Part shown: piece after piece, positions 6,566 to 14,563 of the stretch
How the letters are laid out: each line of letters starts with the position of its first letter
Position numbering within the stretch: the first letter of the stretch is position 1
Source: Clostridiaceae bacterium
GTDB lineage: Bacteria; Bacillota; Clostridia; Oscillospirales; Acutalibacteraceae
Length of the DNA stretch: 15,925 bases
Direction of reading: 5' to 3'
NCBI GenBank assembly: GCA_016292455.1
Contig: JAEDIL010000037.1
Location: 1 to 15,925, forward strand
Notes under the pieces: generated by a model
Database searches by the model: none
What the model saw: only the letters and a program-made list of their open reading frames with translations
What the model was told of the DNA's origin: nothing
Position numbers and translations under genes: made by a program

Positions 6566-8239
6566 ATGGAAAAGAAACAATGGTATAAAGACATTGCCGT
6601 TTATCAGATTTGGCCGCGTTCATTCTGCGATTCAGACGGAGACGGAATCGGTGACCTCAAAGGTATTCTCTCAAAGCTCGACTATATCAAGAGCATAGGC
6701 GTTGACGCAATCTGGTTTTCGCCGCTTTACACATCGCCGCAAAAGGACTATGGCTATGATATTGCCGATTATAAGAATATTGACCCCGCTTTCGGAACAC
6801 TTGAAGACTTCAAAACGGTTCTTGACGAAGCTCACAAGAGGGGACTCAAAGTTATAATGGACCTTGTTGTCAACCATACCTCCGATCAGAATGAATGGTT
6901 CCTCGAAAGCCGGAAGAGCCGCGACAACAAGTACAGCGACTATTACATCTGGCGCGACGGCAAAAAGAACGGTAAAAAACCGCCGAACAACTGGCTTTCA
7001 ACTTTCCAGGGCAAAGCATGGGAATACTGCAAGGAAAGAGGACAGTACTATCTTCATGTTTTTGCAAAGGAACAGCCTGACCTGAACATGGATAACCCTG
7101 CTGTCCGTGAAGAAGTCAAAGACATTATGCGCTTCTGGCTGGATATGGGAGTTGACGGTTTCCGAGAAGACGTAATCACTTTCATTTCAAAAAAGGAAGG
7201 TCTGCCCAACGGATTTCCGCTTCCCGTTGCTGCCGGAATTGAGCACTACATGAACGGTCCGCATCTTCGTGAGTATCTTGCTGAGTTCCGTGAGGTTATC
7301 AATCAGTATGATTGCTTCACCGTCGGTGAAGCTCCCATGATGACGCCTTCCCGGGCGCTTAAATTCATAAAAGAAGGGGACGGTCAGCTTCTTGATATGA
7401 TGTTCCACTTCCAACACATGGGTGCAGATAACATTGTTACAAACTGGCTGATCACTCCGTTCAGACCCGGACATCTCAAAAAAGTTTTTGCAAAATGGCA
7501 GAAAAAGCTTTCAAAGGGCGGCGGCTGGAATGCGCTTTACCTTGAAAACCACGATCAGCCCAGAGTTGTCAGCCGTTACGGCAGCGAAAAGTATCGTGTT
7601 GAAAGCGCAAAAATGCTTGCAACCATGTGCTTCCTGCAAAGCGGAACACCGTTCATTTATATGGGACAGGAAATCGGTATGACCAACGCGAACGAAATTG
7701 ACAGCCTCGACACATATAAAGACGTTTCGACTATCAACAATTACGGAATGTTCAAGGCTCTCGGCTTTTCCGAAAAGAGATTCCTCAAAGTGTGCCACCG
7801 CGCAGCCCGCGACAACGCAAGAACCTCAATGCAGTGGGACGACAGTCCGAACGCCGGCTTTACCACCGGAACGCCTTGGTTCTATACTAATCCCAACTAT
7901 AAGGAAATCAACGTCAAGGCTGCGGAAGCTGACGAAAACTCTGTTCTTCATTACTATCGCAAGCTGCTTAAATTCCGCAAAGAGCATGAAATTGTTAAGT
8001 GCGGAACGTTTGATATGCTCAATACCTGCTCAAAGATTTTTGCCTATGTTCGCAAATATCAGGGTCAAAAGCTTTTGGTAATCAACTCATTCTCTGACGG
8101 AGAAATACCGTTCAGAGCGCCCGAAGATTTTGATATGTCAAAGGCCGAGCTTGTTCTTTCAAATTATGAGCAGTGTCCGATTATTCACAACGGCTTCATG
8201 ACAAAGCCGTATGAGACCAGAGTATATCTGATCAAATAA
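6566..8239 (+). CDS. GH13 alpha-glucosidase (oligo-1,6-glucosidase-like)
   Basis: This 557-residue intracellular (no signal peptide) GH13 enzyme starts with the typical WYKDIAVYQIWPRSFCDSDGDGIGDL. Conserved regions follow in order: DLVVNH (D99-H104), QPDLN (170-174, the oligo-1,6-glucosidase/GH13_31 form), GFREDV with nucleophile D202, TVGEA with acid/base E255, and ENHDQPR with D330. A small beta-domain ends the protein. The residue after the nucleophile is V203; in this subfamily valine there goes with alpha-1,6 cleavage and threonine or alanine with alpha-1,4. Trehalose-6-phosphate hydrolases share this valine, but the absence of PTS genes and the phosphorylase next door favour isomalto-oligosaccharides or alpha-limit dextrins. 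It probably releases glucose from non-reducing ends of imported sugars, feeding the ROK kinase encoded downstream. AAAGGAG is well placed before the ATG, 24 bases after the transporter stop. The E201 in FREDV is less usual than methionine or leucine. Confidence 0.92.
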   Translation: MEKKQWYKDIAVYQIWPRSFCDSDGDGIGDLKGILSKLDYIKSIGVDAIWFSPLYTSPQKDYGYDIADYKNIDPAFGTLEDFKTVLDEAHKRGLKVIMDLVVNHTSDQNEWFLESRKSRDNKYSDYYIWRDGKKNGKKPPNNWLSTFQGKAWEYCKERGQYYLHVFAKEQPDLNMDNPAVREEVKDIMRFWLDMGVDGFREDVITFISKKEGLPNGFPLPVAAGIEHYMNGPHLREYLAEFREVINQYDCFTVGEAPMMTPSRALKFIKEGDGQLLDMMFHFQHMGADNIVTNWLITPFRPGHLKKVFAKWQKKLSKGGGWNALYLENHDQPRVVSRYGSEKYRVESAKMLATMCFLQSGTPFIYMGQEIGMTNANEIDSLDTYKDVSTINNYGMFKALGFSEKRFLKVCHRAARDNARTSMQWDDSPNAGFTTGTPWFYTNPNYKEINVKAAEADENSVLHYYRKLLKFRKEHEIVKCGTFDMLNTCSKIFAYVRKYQGQKLLVINSFSDGEIPFRAPEDFDMSKAELVLSNYEQCPIIHNGFMTKPYETRVYLIK

Positions 8240-8296
8240 CTGTTTTTCCGGTAGTTCTGTATGTGTATCGCATACCAATAAGAAAAAATAAACACA

Positions 8297-8433
8297 AAAG
8301 ACTATATTTCACAATGAGCAATGAATTTTTGCTTGATGCGGAGTATAGTCTTTGCTTTTGGAAAATTATTGATATAAACCGAACAGAAAGCCGATTTCAT
8401 AAAATCCCCTTGCAAGGCAATAATATGACGGGT
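8297..8433. repeat. Hairpin-bearing dispersed repeat, copy B
   Basis: AAAGACTATA (8297-8306) pairs perfectly with TATAGTCTTT (8344-8353). The pairing continues inward to about 8321/8329 with several U-G wobbles on the plus-strand RNA and only two mismatches (8311/8339 and 8314/8336). The left arm 8297-8319 matches the reverse complement of 48-70 at 22 of 23 positions. The right arm 8331-8353 matches 48-70 directly at 18 of 23, with all five differences being transitions. The copies also share an internal TTTTTGC and a downstream box, here AATAATATGACGGG (8419-8432). The repeat ends at the start codon of the phosphorylase gene, so its right edge may supply that gene's translation signal. Confidence 0.6.
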
Positions 8434-8439
8434 GATGAT

Positions 8440-10737
8440 ATGAAATTTTCAGAAGTTATTACGGAAATTATTGAACAAAAGTATTCAAAAGAGCTGCGAG
8501 AGCTTTCTGTTCGCGAGCTTTATGACGTAACCTCATGTGCCGTAAATGCCTTGATGCTGCAAAATGAATACAGAGCACCGAAGAAAAAACGGGCGGCATA
8601 TTTTTCCGCAGAGTTCCTTGTCGGTTCGCTCATTAAATCAAATTTGCAGAACCTTGGTGTGTTTGATGAGGCAAAAAAACTGTTTGAAAAAAATTCACGC
8701 AGCCTTGACGAACTTGACGCTGTGCCTGATTTTGCTTTCGGCAACGGAGGACTCGGCAGGCTTGCGGCATGCTTCCTTGAAAGTGCGGCAAGCCTCGGAC
8801 TGAACCTTGACGGCTACGGAATCAGATATGATTACGGTCTGTTCAGTCAGAAAATAGAAGGTTTCAGGCAGACTGAATACCCCGATAATTGGAAAACAAT
8901 GGGCGATCCGCTTGGAATACGCAAGGAAGAAGAAGCGGTCGAAGTTGTTTTTTCAGATATGACGGTCAGAGCGATACCCTACGATTACCTCGTTCTGGGC
9001 TATAATAACCAAAAGATAAACAGACTTCGCCTTTATTCCTGCAAGAGTAAGGAGAGTGTTGACTTCAAAGCTTTTGAAAATCACGATTTTTCAAAAGCCT
9101 TTCAAAAAATGAATGAAGCGAAAGCAATAACCGCTTTTCTTTATCCGAATGACTCTGATGACTGCGGAAAAAGGCTCAGATTGCGCCAGCAGTATTTCTT
9201 TGTTTCAGCAGCACTTCAGAATATCCTTGCTGAAATTTATGACGAAAAGCATTTTGAAAATCTACCGAACTTAATTGCTGTTCAGCTGAATGATACACAC
9301 CCGACGATTGCAGTTGCTGAATTCATCAGGCTTATCATGAAAAAAGGAAAAAGCTTTGAAAATGCCTTTTCAATGGCAACCGAAATATTTTCGTATACAA
9401 ACCATACTGTTATGAACGAGGCGCTTGAAAAATGGAATGAAAGGCTCTTTTCATCGCTTCTTCCGGAAGTATATGACGTAATTAAAAAAATCAATGCAAG
9501 GCTTATTTCTGAACTGACAAAGAAAACTAATCGGCTTGATGAATGTCTGATTATCAGAGATGAAACGATACACATGGCAAACCTTGCCTGCTATGTCTGC
9601 GGACACATCAACGGCGTTGCAAAAATCCACAGTTCAATAATCGAAAAGGACACACTTTCTCAGTGGTATGAGCTTTATCCGCTGCGGTTTTCAAACAAAA
9701 CAAACGGAATAACATTCCGCCGCTGGCTCGCACTCTCGAACAGTGAGCTTTATGAATATCTCTGCAAGCTTCTGGAAAACGATGTTGTAAATAATCTTTC
9801 TGCGCTTGAACAACTGGAAAAATACGCCGATGATTATGGGGTTCTTGATCATCTTGATGAAATACGACACAGGAATAAAAAAAGACTTTGCGAATATATT
9901 CAGAAAACTGAGAATGTCTCGCTTGACTGTGAAAGTGCGTTCTTTGTTCAGATCAAGCGAATTCATGAATACAAGCGGCAGCTTTTGTGTGCTCTCGGGA
10001 TATTGTATTTCTATATCCGTATGAAAAAAGGAGAATTTGAGGAGCTTGTGCCGCTCAGCTTCATTTTTAGCGGAAAGTCTGCCTCAGGATATAAGGAAGC
10101 AAAGCTTATTATCGAGTTTATTAACACGCTGGCAGAAAAGATCAACTCCGATTCGATGCTGAATAACAGGCTTAAAGTTCTTTTTATTGCCGACTATAAT
10201 GTTTCAAAAGCACAAAAACTGATTCCGGCCGCAGATTTCTCGCTTCAGCTTTCACTTGCCGGAACCGAAGCGAGCGGAACAGGTAACATGAAGTTCATGC
10301 TCAATGGTGCGCCGACATTAGGCACTTTTGACGGAGCTAACATTGAAATTGTTAATCTTGCCGGAGAAGAGAACAACTATATATTCGGTCTGCGTGAAGA
10401 GGAGGTTTCTCAGGGAAAAGAATTCTATGACCCGAATGATATTTATGAAACAAGCGATGTTGTCAAAACGGTTGTTGATGCACTCTCCGATGAAACGCTG
10501 TTTGAAAATTGTGATTGCTTTGAAAAGATTAAGTCGCTACTGCTTAATAATGACAGGTATATGGTTCTCGCTGACCTTGAATCATTTATAAAAACACTCA
10601 AAAGAGCAGCAAACGATTACAAAGACAAAAGAGAGTACTTTAAAAAGTCGCTTATCAACACCGCTTCAAGTGCTTTCTTTTCATCGGACAGAACAATTGA
10701 AGAATACGCCCGTGAAATATGGAACCTTGAAAAATGA
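8440..10737 (+). CDS. glgP: Glycogen/maltodextrin phosphorylase (GT35)
   Basis: This PLP enzyme of 765 residues removes glucose from alpha-1,4-glucan ends with phosphate, giving glucose-1-phosphate. Family blocks in order are AYFSAEFLVG, GNGGLGRLAACFLES, QLNDTHPTIAVAEF, YTNHTVMNEALEKW, FVQIKRIHEYKRQ, and the PLP signature EASGTGNMKFMLNGAPTLGTFDGANIEI, in which K618 should carry the cofactor. The frame is open back to 8263, but codons before 8425 are encoded by the hairpin repeat and look non-protein. I choose ATG 8440 because GGGTGAT just upstream fits the 3' part of the Shine-Dalgarno consensus; ATG 8425 is the alternative. It lies 200 bases after the GH13 gene, so it may be read from the operon promoter or separately. 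No clear terminator follows. Whether it works on stored glycogen or imported maltodextrin cannot be told; the transporter context favours at least the latter. Confidence 0.95.
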   Translation: MKFSEVITEIIEQKYSKELRELSVRELYDVTSCAVNALMLQNEYRAPKKKRAAYFSAEFLVGSLIKSNLQNLGVFDEAKKLFEKNSRSLDELDAVPDFAFGNGGLGRLAACFLESAASLGLNLDGYGIRYDYGLFSQKIEGFRQTEYPDNWKTMGDPLGIRKEEEAVEVVFSDMTVRAIPYDYLVLGYNNQKINRLRLYSCKSKESVDFKAFENHDFSKAFQKMNEAKAITAFLYPNDSDDCGKRLRLRQQYFFVSAALQNILAEIYDEKHFENLPNLIAVQLNDTHPTIAVAEFIRLIMKKGKSFENAFSMATEIFSYTNHTVMNEALEKWNERLFSSLLPEVYDVIKKINARLISELTKKTNRLDECLIIRDETIHMANLACYVCGHINGVAKIHSSIIEKDTLSQWYELYPLRFSNKTNGITFRRWLALSNSELYEYLCKLLENDVVNNLSALEQLEKYADDYGVLDHLDEIRHRNKKRLCEYIQKTENVSLDCESAFFVQIKRIHEYKRQLLCALGILYFYIRMKKGEFEELVPLSFIFSGKSASGYKEAKLIIEFINTLAEKINSDSMLNNRLKVLFIADYNVSKAQKLIPAADFSLQLSLAGTEASGTGNMKFMLNGAPTLGTFDGANIEIVNLAGEENNYIFGLREEEVSQGKEFYDPNDIYETSDVVKTVVDALSDETLFENCDCFEKIKSLLLNNDRYMVLADLESFIKTLKRAANDYKDKREYFKKSLINTASSAFFSSDRTIEEYAREIWNLEK

Positions 10738-10783
10738 CGCTAATACAGCATTGCAAAAAGTTCGAAAAAACTTTAAAAAACCC

Positions 10784-10812
10784 TTGGCATATAGAAATAT
10801 TTATTATATAAT
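10784..10812 (+). promoter_or_regulatory. Near-consensus sigma-A promoter of the hprK operon
   Basis: TTGGCA (10784-10789), a spacer of exactly 17 bases, and a perfect TATAAT (10807-10812). The transcript would start near 10819, giving a short leader with AGGAGG at 10834-10839, six bases before the hprK ATG. No operator is evident, which suggests housekeeping expression. Confidence 0.88.
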
Positions 10813-10845
10813 GTATGAGTATATCTATGTCTGAGGAGGAGCAGC

Positions 10846-11814
10846 ATGGCATCAAAGTATTCGGTTTCGCTTGAGAAAATCATTAAAGAGCTCTCGCTTG
10901 AAACAATATATCTTCCCCTCGCAGCTGAGGATATTATGATTTCAACGCCCGACGTCAACCGCCCGGGTCTCATTCTTGCAGGATATGAACAGTTTTTCGA
11001 TCCTGCAAGAATAAACTTCCTCGGAATTTCCGAGGTTGAATACATAAACAGCCAGACTCCGGAAGAGCGCGCAAAGCGGCTTCGCAATTTTATTTCAAAA
11101 ACACCGTCTGCGGTTATTTTCACCCGCTCAATCAAGTGTCCGGACGATGCTCTTGAGCTTGCAAAAGAGTATGGCGTGCCTATTCTTGCTACGTCTGACA
11201 CAACCTCAAACACGATGGCAAAAGTTATTGCATATCTGAATGTGGAGCTTGCCGAGCGGATTACGAGGCACGGCGTTTTTGTTGAAGTTTACGGCGAAGG
11301 AGTTCTTATGCTCGGCGACAGCGGAGTCGGAAAAAGTGAAACTGCTGTTGAACTTATCAAAAGAGGCCACCGGCTCATTGCCGATGATGCCGTTGAAATT
11401 AAAAAAACCGGTGCAAAAACCCTTGTCGGCTCTGCACCGGATAATATCCGCCACTTTATTGAGCTTCGCGGAATAGGACTTATCAATGCGCGCCGGATTT
11501 TCGGTATGGGCGCAGTTAAGACTTCCGAGAAAATTGATATGATCATTGAACTTGAACCGTGGAGTGCGGATAAGGTCTATGACAGAATGGGTCTTGAAAG
11601 CGAGAGTACCGATATTCTTGGAGTAAGCATACCTTCAACAACAGTACCCGTCAAACCGGGTCGTAACCTTGCAATAATTATTGAGGTTGCGGCGATGAAC
11701 AACAGGCAGAAAAAGATGGGCTACAATGCAGCAAGGGAGCTTATGCATAATCTCGGTATGGTTGAGGACATAATTCCGCAAGAAGATGAAATTGAACTCT
11801 GGAGTAATTTTTAA
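10846..11814 (+). CDS. hprK: HPr kinase/phosphorylase
   Basis: The 322-residue enzyme phosphorylates and dephosphorylates Ser46 of HPr, and possibly its paralogue Crh, in response to glycolytic intermediates, ATP and phosphate. HPr-Ser-P is the co-repressor that drives CcpA-dependent catabolite control in Firmicutes. Residues 1 to about 130 form the N-terminal domain. The C-terminal kinase domain contains the P-loop GDSGVGKS (157-164), then RGHRLIADDAVEI and the family signature ELRGIGLINARRIFG. The length is normal (about 310-325). It is the first gene of the operon, behind its own strong promoter, and its stop at 11814 overlaps the ribosome site of the glucokinase gene, so the two are probably translationally coupled. 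Its position directly downstream of an alpha-glucan utilisation cluster makes functional sense, but the promoter shows that it is a separate transcription unit. Confidence 0.97.
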   Translation: MASKYSVSLEKIIKELSLETIYLPLAAEDIMISTPDVNRPGLILAGYEQFFDPARINFLGISEVEYINSQTPEERAKRLRNFISKTPSAVIFTRSIKCPDDALELAKEYGVPILATSDTTSNTMAKVIAYLNVELAERITRHGVFVEVYGEGVLMLGDSGVGKSETAVELIKRGHRLIADDAVEIKKTGAKTLVGSAPDNIRHFIELRGIGLINARRIFGMGAVKTSEKIDMIIELEPWSADKVYDRMGLESESTDILGVSIPSTTVPVKPGRNLAIIIEVAAMNNRQKKMGYNAARELMHNLGMVEDIIPQEDEIELWSNF

Positions 11815-11818
11815 GGAG
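11813..11818 (+). promoter_or_regulatory. Ribosome binding site of the glucokinase gene
   Basis: AAGGAG, overlapping the hprK stop codon and 8 bases before ATG 11827. It rules out the in-frame GTG at 11818, which overlaps it. Confidence 0.85.
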
Positions 11819-11826
11819 TGTGTGAC

Positions 11827-12780
11827 ATGAATAATAAGTATAAGGTCGGCGTTGACCTGGGCGGAACAAATATTGCTGTCGGTGTTATTGACGATGAGTA
11901 TAACATCATAGGCAGGGGAAAGCTTAAAACCAATGTACCCCGACCGGCAAAGGAAATAATGGCTGACATTGTCAAAGCAGTCAGAATGGCGGTTGAAGAT
12001 GCCGGAATTACAGTTGACGAAATTGAGAGTATCGGTATCGGAACTCCGGGCAACGTTAACAAGAAAAAGGGCATAATTGAATATGCCAACAATCTTGATT
12101 TCAATAATGTTCCGGCTGTTGAAATGATAAATGAGCTTATTGACGCAAAGGTATATCTTGAAAACGACGCCAACTGTGCTGCCCTCGGCGAGGCTATTGC
12201 CGGCGTGGGCAAAGGCAAAAAGCTTTTCGTTGCCGTAACGCTCGGTACCGGTGTCGGCGGCGGAATTATCAATGACGGAAAAGTTATGTCCGGCTGCAAT
12301 GAAGCCGGCGGCGAGCTCGGTCACATGGTTATTCAGATGGACGGTGTTCCCTGCAACTGCGGAAGAGTAGGCTGCTGGGAGGCTTATGCCTCGGCAACTG
12401 CACTTGTTGAGCAGACAAGGGAGGCAATGCTCAAAAATCCTGACAGTAAAATGTGGGAGATTTCACCCTCAATTGATTGTGTCAGCGGAAGAACGGCATT
12501 TGATGCCATGCGTGCCGGAGATGCAGCCGGAAGTGCCGTTGTTGAGCAATATATTAAATATGTTGCTGTCGGTACGATAAACATCATTAACATTTTCCAG
12601 CCGGAAATGATCTGCTTCGGCGGAGGAATATGCAATGAGGGTGAAACTCTCCTTGCACCGCTTCGCAAATATGTTGAGCAGTTCAGATACAGCCGCTATT
12701 GTGCTACTCAGACCGAAATCTGCCGCGCAAAACTTGGTAACGACGCCGGAATTATCGGCGCTGCTCTGGTTTCGTATTAA
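11827..12780 (+). CDS. glcK: ROK-family glucokinase
   Basis: This cytoplasmic kinase of 317 residues turns free glucose into glucose-6-phosphate with ATP. It opens with the phosphate-binding GVDLGGTNIAVGV. The sugar-binding and catalytic block ENDANCAALGEA follows, then LGTGVGGGIINDGKV, GGELGHM and the ROK zinc motif CNCGRVGCWEAYAS (C176, C178, C183). There is no N-terminal helix-turn-helix, so it is a kinase rather than a ROK repressor. The length and motifs match GlcK of Bacillus and Clostridia; N-acetylglucosamine or another hexose as substrate is possible but less likely. It sits between hprK and murB with 12-13 bases on each side. It would use the glucose released by the GH13 enzyme, linking this operon to the upstream alpha-glucan genes. 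Confidence 0.93.
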   Translation: MNNKYKVGVDLGGTNIAVGVIDDEYNIIGRGKLKTNVPRPAKEIMADIVKAVRMAVEDAGITVDEIESIGIGTPGNVNKKKGIIEYANNLDFNNVPAVEMINELIDAKVYLENDANCAALGEAIAGVGKGKKLFVAVTLGTGVGGGIINDGKVMSGCNEAGGELGHMVIQMDGVPCNCGRVGCWEAYASATALVEQTREAMLKNPDSKMWEISPSIDCVSGRTAFDAMRAGDAAGSAVVEQYIKYVAVGTINIINIFQPEMICFGGGICNEGETLLAPLRKYVEQFRYSRYCATQTEICRAKLGNDAGIIGAALVSY

Positions 12781-12781
12781 C

Positions 12782-12786
12782 GGAGG
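12782..12786 (+). promoter_or_regulatory. Ribosome binding site deciding the murB TTG start
   Basis: GGAGG, immediately after the glucokinase stop and 7 bases before TTG 12794. No ATG of suitable position exists in this frame until codon 21, so the TTG is the best initiator. Confidence 0.8.
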
Positions 12787-12793
12787 AACGGTT

Positions 12794-13690
12794 TTGTTTG
12801 ATTTAATAGGTTTTCTCGACGAAAACTCAATCCGATATTGTGAAAATGAGCCGATGAAGCTGCATACAACTTTCAGAATCGGCGGAAATGCAAGGCTTTT
12901 TATTGAGCCGCAAAGCGAAGCAGAGCTTGCTTTGGTAGTAAAAAAATGTGACGGCTGCAACCTTGATTACTTCGTTCTCGGGAACGGAAGCAATCTTCTT
13001 GTGAGCGATGACGGTGTTTCAAAGGTAATTATTCATCTCGGAAAAGGTTTTGACCTGCTTGAAATGCCCGACGAAACAACAATCATTGCCCACGCCGGTG
13101 CTTCTCTTTCGTCTGTTTGCAGGTTTGCGCTTTCAAACGGTCTTTCCGGTCTGGAATTCGCATACGGAATCCCCGGCTCGGTCGGCGGAGCTGCTTACAT
13201 GAATGCGGGAGCATACGGCGGACAGATGAGCGACGTTGTTTTCTCTTGCGGACATATTGATAAAAACGGTAATTACGGCTGCCTGAGCGGCGATGAGCTT
13301 TCTTTTGGTTACAGAAAAAGTGCATACTGTTCAGATGACCTCATTATTACCCGCGTGTTTTTCAAGCTTAAAAAAGGGAATAAAGAAGACATTGAAGCAA
13401 AAATGAATGAGCTTATTCAAAGAAGAATTGATAAGCAGCCATTGAATTTTCCGAGCGCCGGAAGTGTTTTCAAACGTCCGGAGGGTTATTTTGCCGGTGC
13501 ATTGATTGAACAGAGCGGACTTAAAGGAAAGAGGGTCGGCGGCGCGGCTGTCAGCGAAAAACACGCCGGCTTTATTGTCAACACAGGCAATGCAACCTGC
13601 GGCGACGTGGTTGAGCTTATTGAGCTTTGCCGCAAAACGGTTTTTGAAAAGTTCAAAGTCAACCTTGAAACGGAAATTAAAAAGATTTGA
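12794..13690 (+). CDS. murB: UDP-N-acetylenolpyruvoylglucosamine reductase
   Basis: This FAD enzyme of 298 residues reduces UDP-GlcNAc-enolpyruvate to UDP-MurNAc with NADPH, the second committed step of peptidoglycan precursor synthesis. The FAD-binding part shows LGNGSNLLVSDDG and GLEFAYGIPGSVGGAAYMNAGAYGG. The substrate side shows FGYRKSAY and PSAGSVFKRP, in which S224 matches the catalytic serine. The C-terminal domain has IEQSGLKGKRVGGAAVSEKHAGFIVN and ends in the conserved LETEI glutamate block. The frame is open far upstream inside glcK. The TTG at 12794 is chosen because GGAGG (12782-12786) precedes it and the resulting N-terminus MFDLIGFLDENSIRY fits the family length. The gap to glcK is 13 bases and to rapZ 10 bases, indicating one operon. 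The TTG start may lower its translation. Confidence 0.96.
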   Translation: MFDLIGFLDENSIRYCENEPMKLHTTFRIGGNARLFIEPQSEAELALVVKKCDGCNLDYFVLGNGSNLLVSDDGVSKVIIHLGKGFDLLEMPDETTIIAHAGASLSSVCRFALSNGLSGLEFAYGIPGSVGGAAYMNAGAYGGQMSDVVFSCGHIDKNGNYGCLSGDELSFGYRKSAYCSDDLIITRVFFKLKKGNKEDIEAKMNELIQRRIDKQPLNFPSAGSVFKRPEGYFAGALIEQSGLKGKRVGGAAVSEKHAGFIVNTGNATCGDVVELIELCRKTVFEKFKVNLETEIKKI

Positions 13691-13700
13691 CGGTGGTATC

Positions 13701-14555
13701 GTGGAACTGATAATTATTACCGGAATGTCCGGAGCAGGAAAGTCCTGCGTTGTGAATTCGCTTGAAGACCTCGGGTTCTTCTGCGTTGATAATCTGCCGG
13801 CAAAGCTGATTCCCGTTTTTGCTGAGCTTTTAAAGAATTCCGGCGAACATAAGCGCGTTGCCGTTGTTACCGATGTTCGCGCAGGTGAGCAGTTTTCTGA
13901 GCTTTTTGAAGCTTTTGATGAGCTTAAAGAGCTCCAGATTGAATATAAGCTGATGTTTATTGACGCAAAAGACGATGTTCTGATGAAGCGCTACAAGGAA
14001 ACAAGGCGCAAGCATCCGTTGATTCAGGGTAATTATGACTCCGTTTCCAACGCTATAACCCGTGAAAGAAAATTGCTTTCGCGTGCAAGGAGCTCGGCCG
14101 ATTTTTTGCTTGAAACTTCAAATCTTTCGGCAATTCAATGTCGGGTTCGTGTTCTTTCAATGTTTTCCGAAACCGATGAGTCTGCGATTCACATTCACTG
14201 CATGTCCTTCGGCTTCAAGCACGGAATACCTAACGACGCTGATTTTGTTTTTGACGTCAGGTTTTTGCCTAATCCGTTTTATGTTCCGGAGCTGAAATCG
14301 CTTACCGGTCTTGATAAAGCCGTGAGTGATTACGTAATGAGCTTTCAGGAATCGGAAGATTTTGGCAAAAAGCTTTTTGAACTTCTGGATTTTTCTCTTC
14401 CTCTCTGCGTAAAAGAGGGAAGAAGTCAGCTGATAATTGCAGTCGGCTGCACCGGCGGTCACCATCGCTCGGTAACTTTTGCAGAACTGATACATAAACA
14501 CTTTCAGGATAAGGGCTATTCCTCATCCGTCAGCCACAGAGACATATTAAAGTGA
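13701..14555 (+). CDS. rapZ: RNase adapter RapZ / nucleotide-binding protein YvcJ family
   Basis: This P-loop protein of 284 residues has the family length. The Walker A motif GMSGAGKS is at residues 8-15. It is followed by VDNLPAKLIP, VTDVRAGEQF, ETRRKHPLIQ, SFGFKHGIPNDADFVFDVRFLPNP and the C-terminal VGCTGGHHRSV. In Escherichia coli, RapZ binds glucosamine-6-phosphate and directs decay of the GlmZ RNA, thereby controlling GlmS; in Bacillus, YvcJ hydrolyses GTP and affects competence. The role here is likely in amino-sugar or envelope control, in keeping with murB next to it. The start is GTG 13701, which gives MELIIITGMSGAGKS; the frame is open into murB, but those residues are shadow. The ribosome site ahead (GGTGG) is weak, and the gene starts 10 bases after the murB stop, so translational coupling is likely. 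Confidence 0.95.
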   Translation: MELIIITGMSGAGKSCVVNSLEDLGFFCVDNLPAKLIPVFAELLKNSGEHKRVAVVTDVRAGEQFSELFEAFDELKELQIEYKLMFIDAKDDVLMKRYKETRRKHPLIQGNYDSVSNAITRERKLLSRARSSADFLLETSNLSAIQCRVRVLSMFSETDESAIHIHCMSFGFKHGIPNDADFVFDVRFLPNPFYVPELKSLTGLDKAVSDYVMSFQESEDFGKKLFELLDFSLPLCVKEGRSQLIIAVGCTGGHHRSVTFAELIHKHFQDKGYSSSVSHRDILK

Positions 14556-14563
14556 GGTAGCGT

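Noticed and set aside
8259..8275. Small hairpin GTATGTG/CGCATAC after the GH13 gene
   Set aside because: A 7-pair stem with a 3-base loop but no T-run after it; not a convincing terminator.
8408..8417. 10-bp palindrome CCTTGCAAGG as a possible operator
   Set aside because: Short, single, and within the leader of glgP with no promoter elements around it; it is compatible with chance.
8263..8439. N-terminal extension of the phosphorylase frame
   Set aside because: The codons lie in the hairpin repeat and do not look like phosphorylase sequence; the family N-terminus fits from 8440 (or 8425).
10755..10776. A-rich hairpin AAAGTT/AACTTT after glgP
   Set aside because: Only six AT-rich pairs followed by A residues rather than T; not a terminator.
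11635..12324. 229-codon open frame on the minus strand opposite hprK and glcK
   Set aside because: It lies opposite two conserved enzymes, shows no family resemblance and no proper ribosome site.
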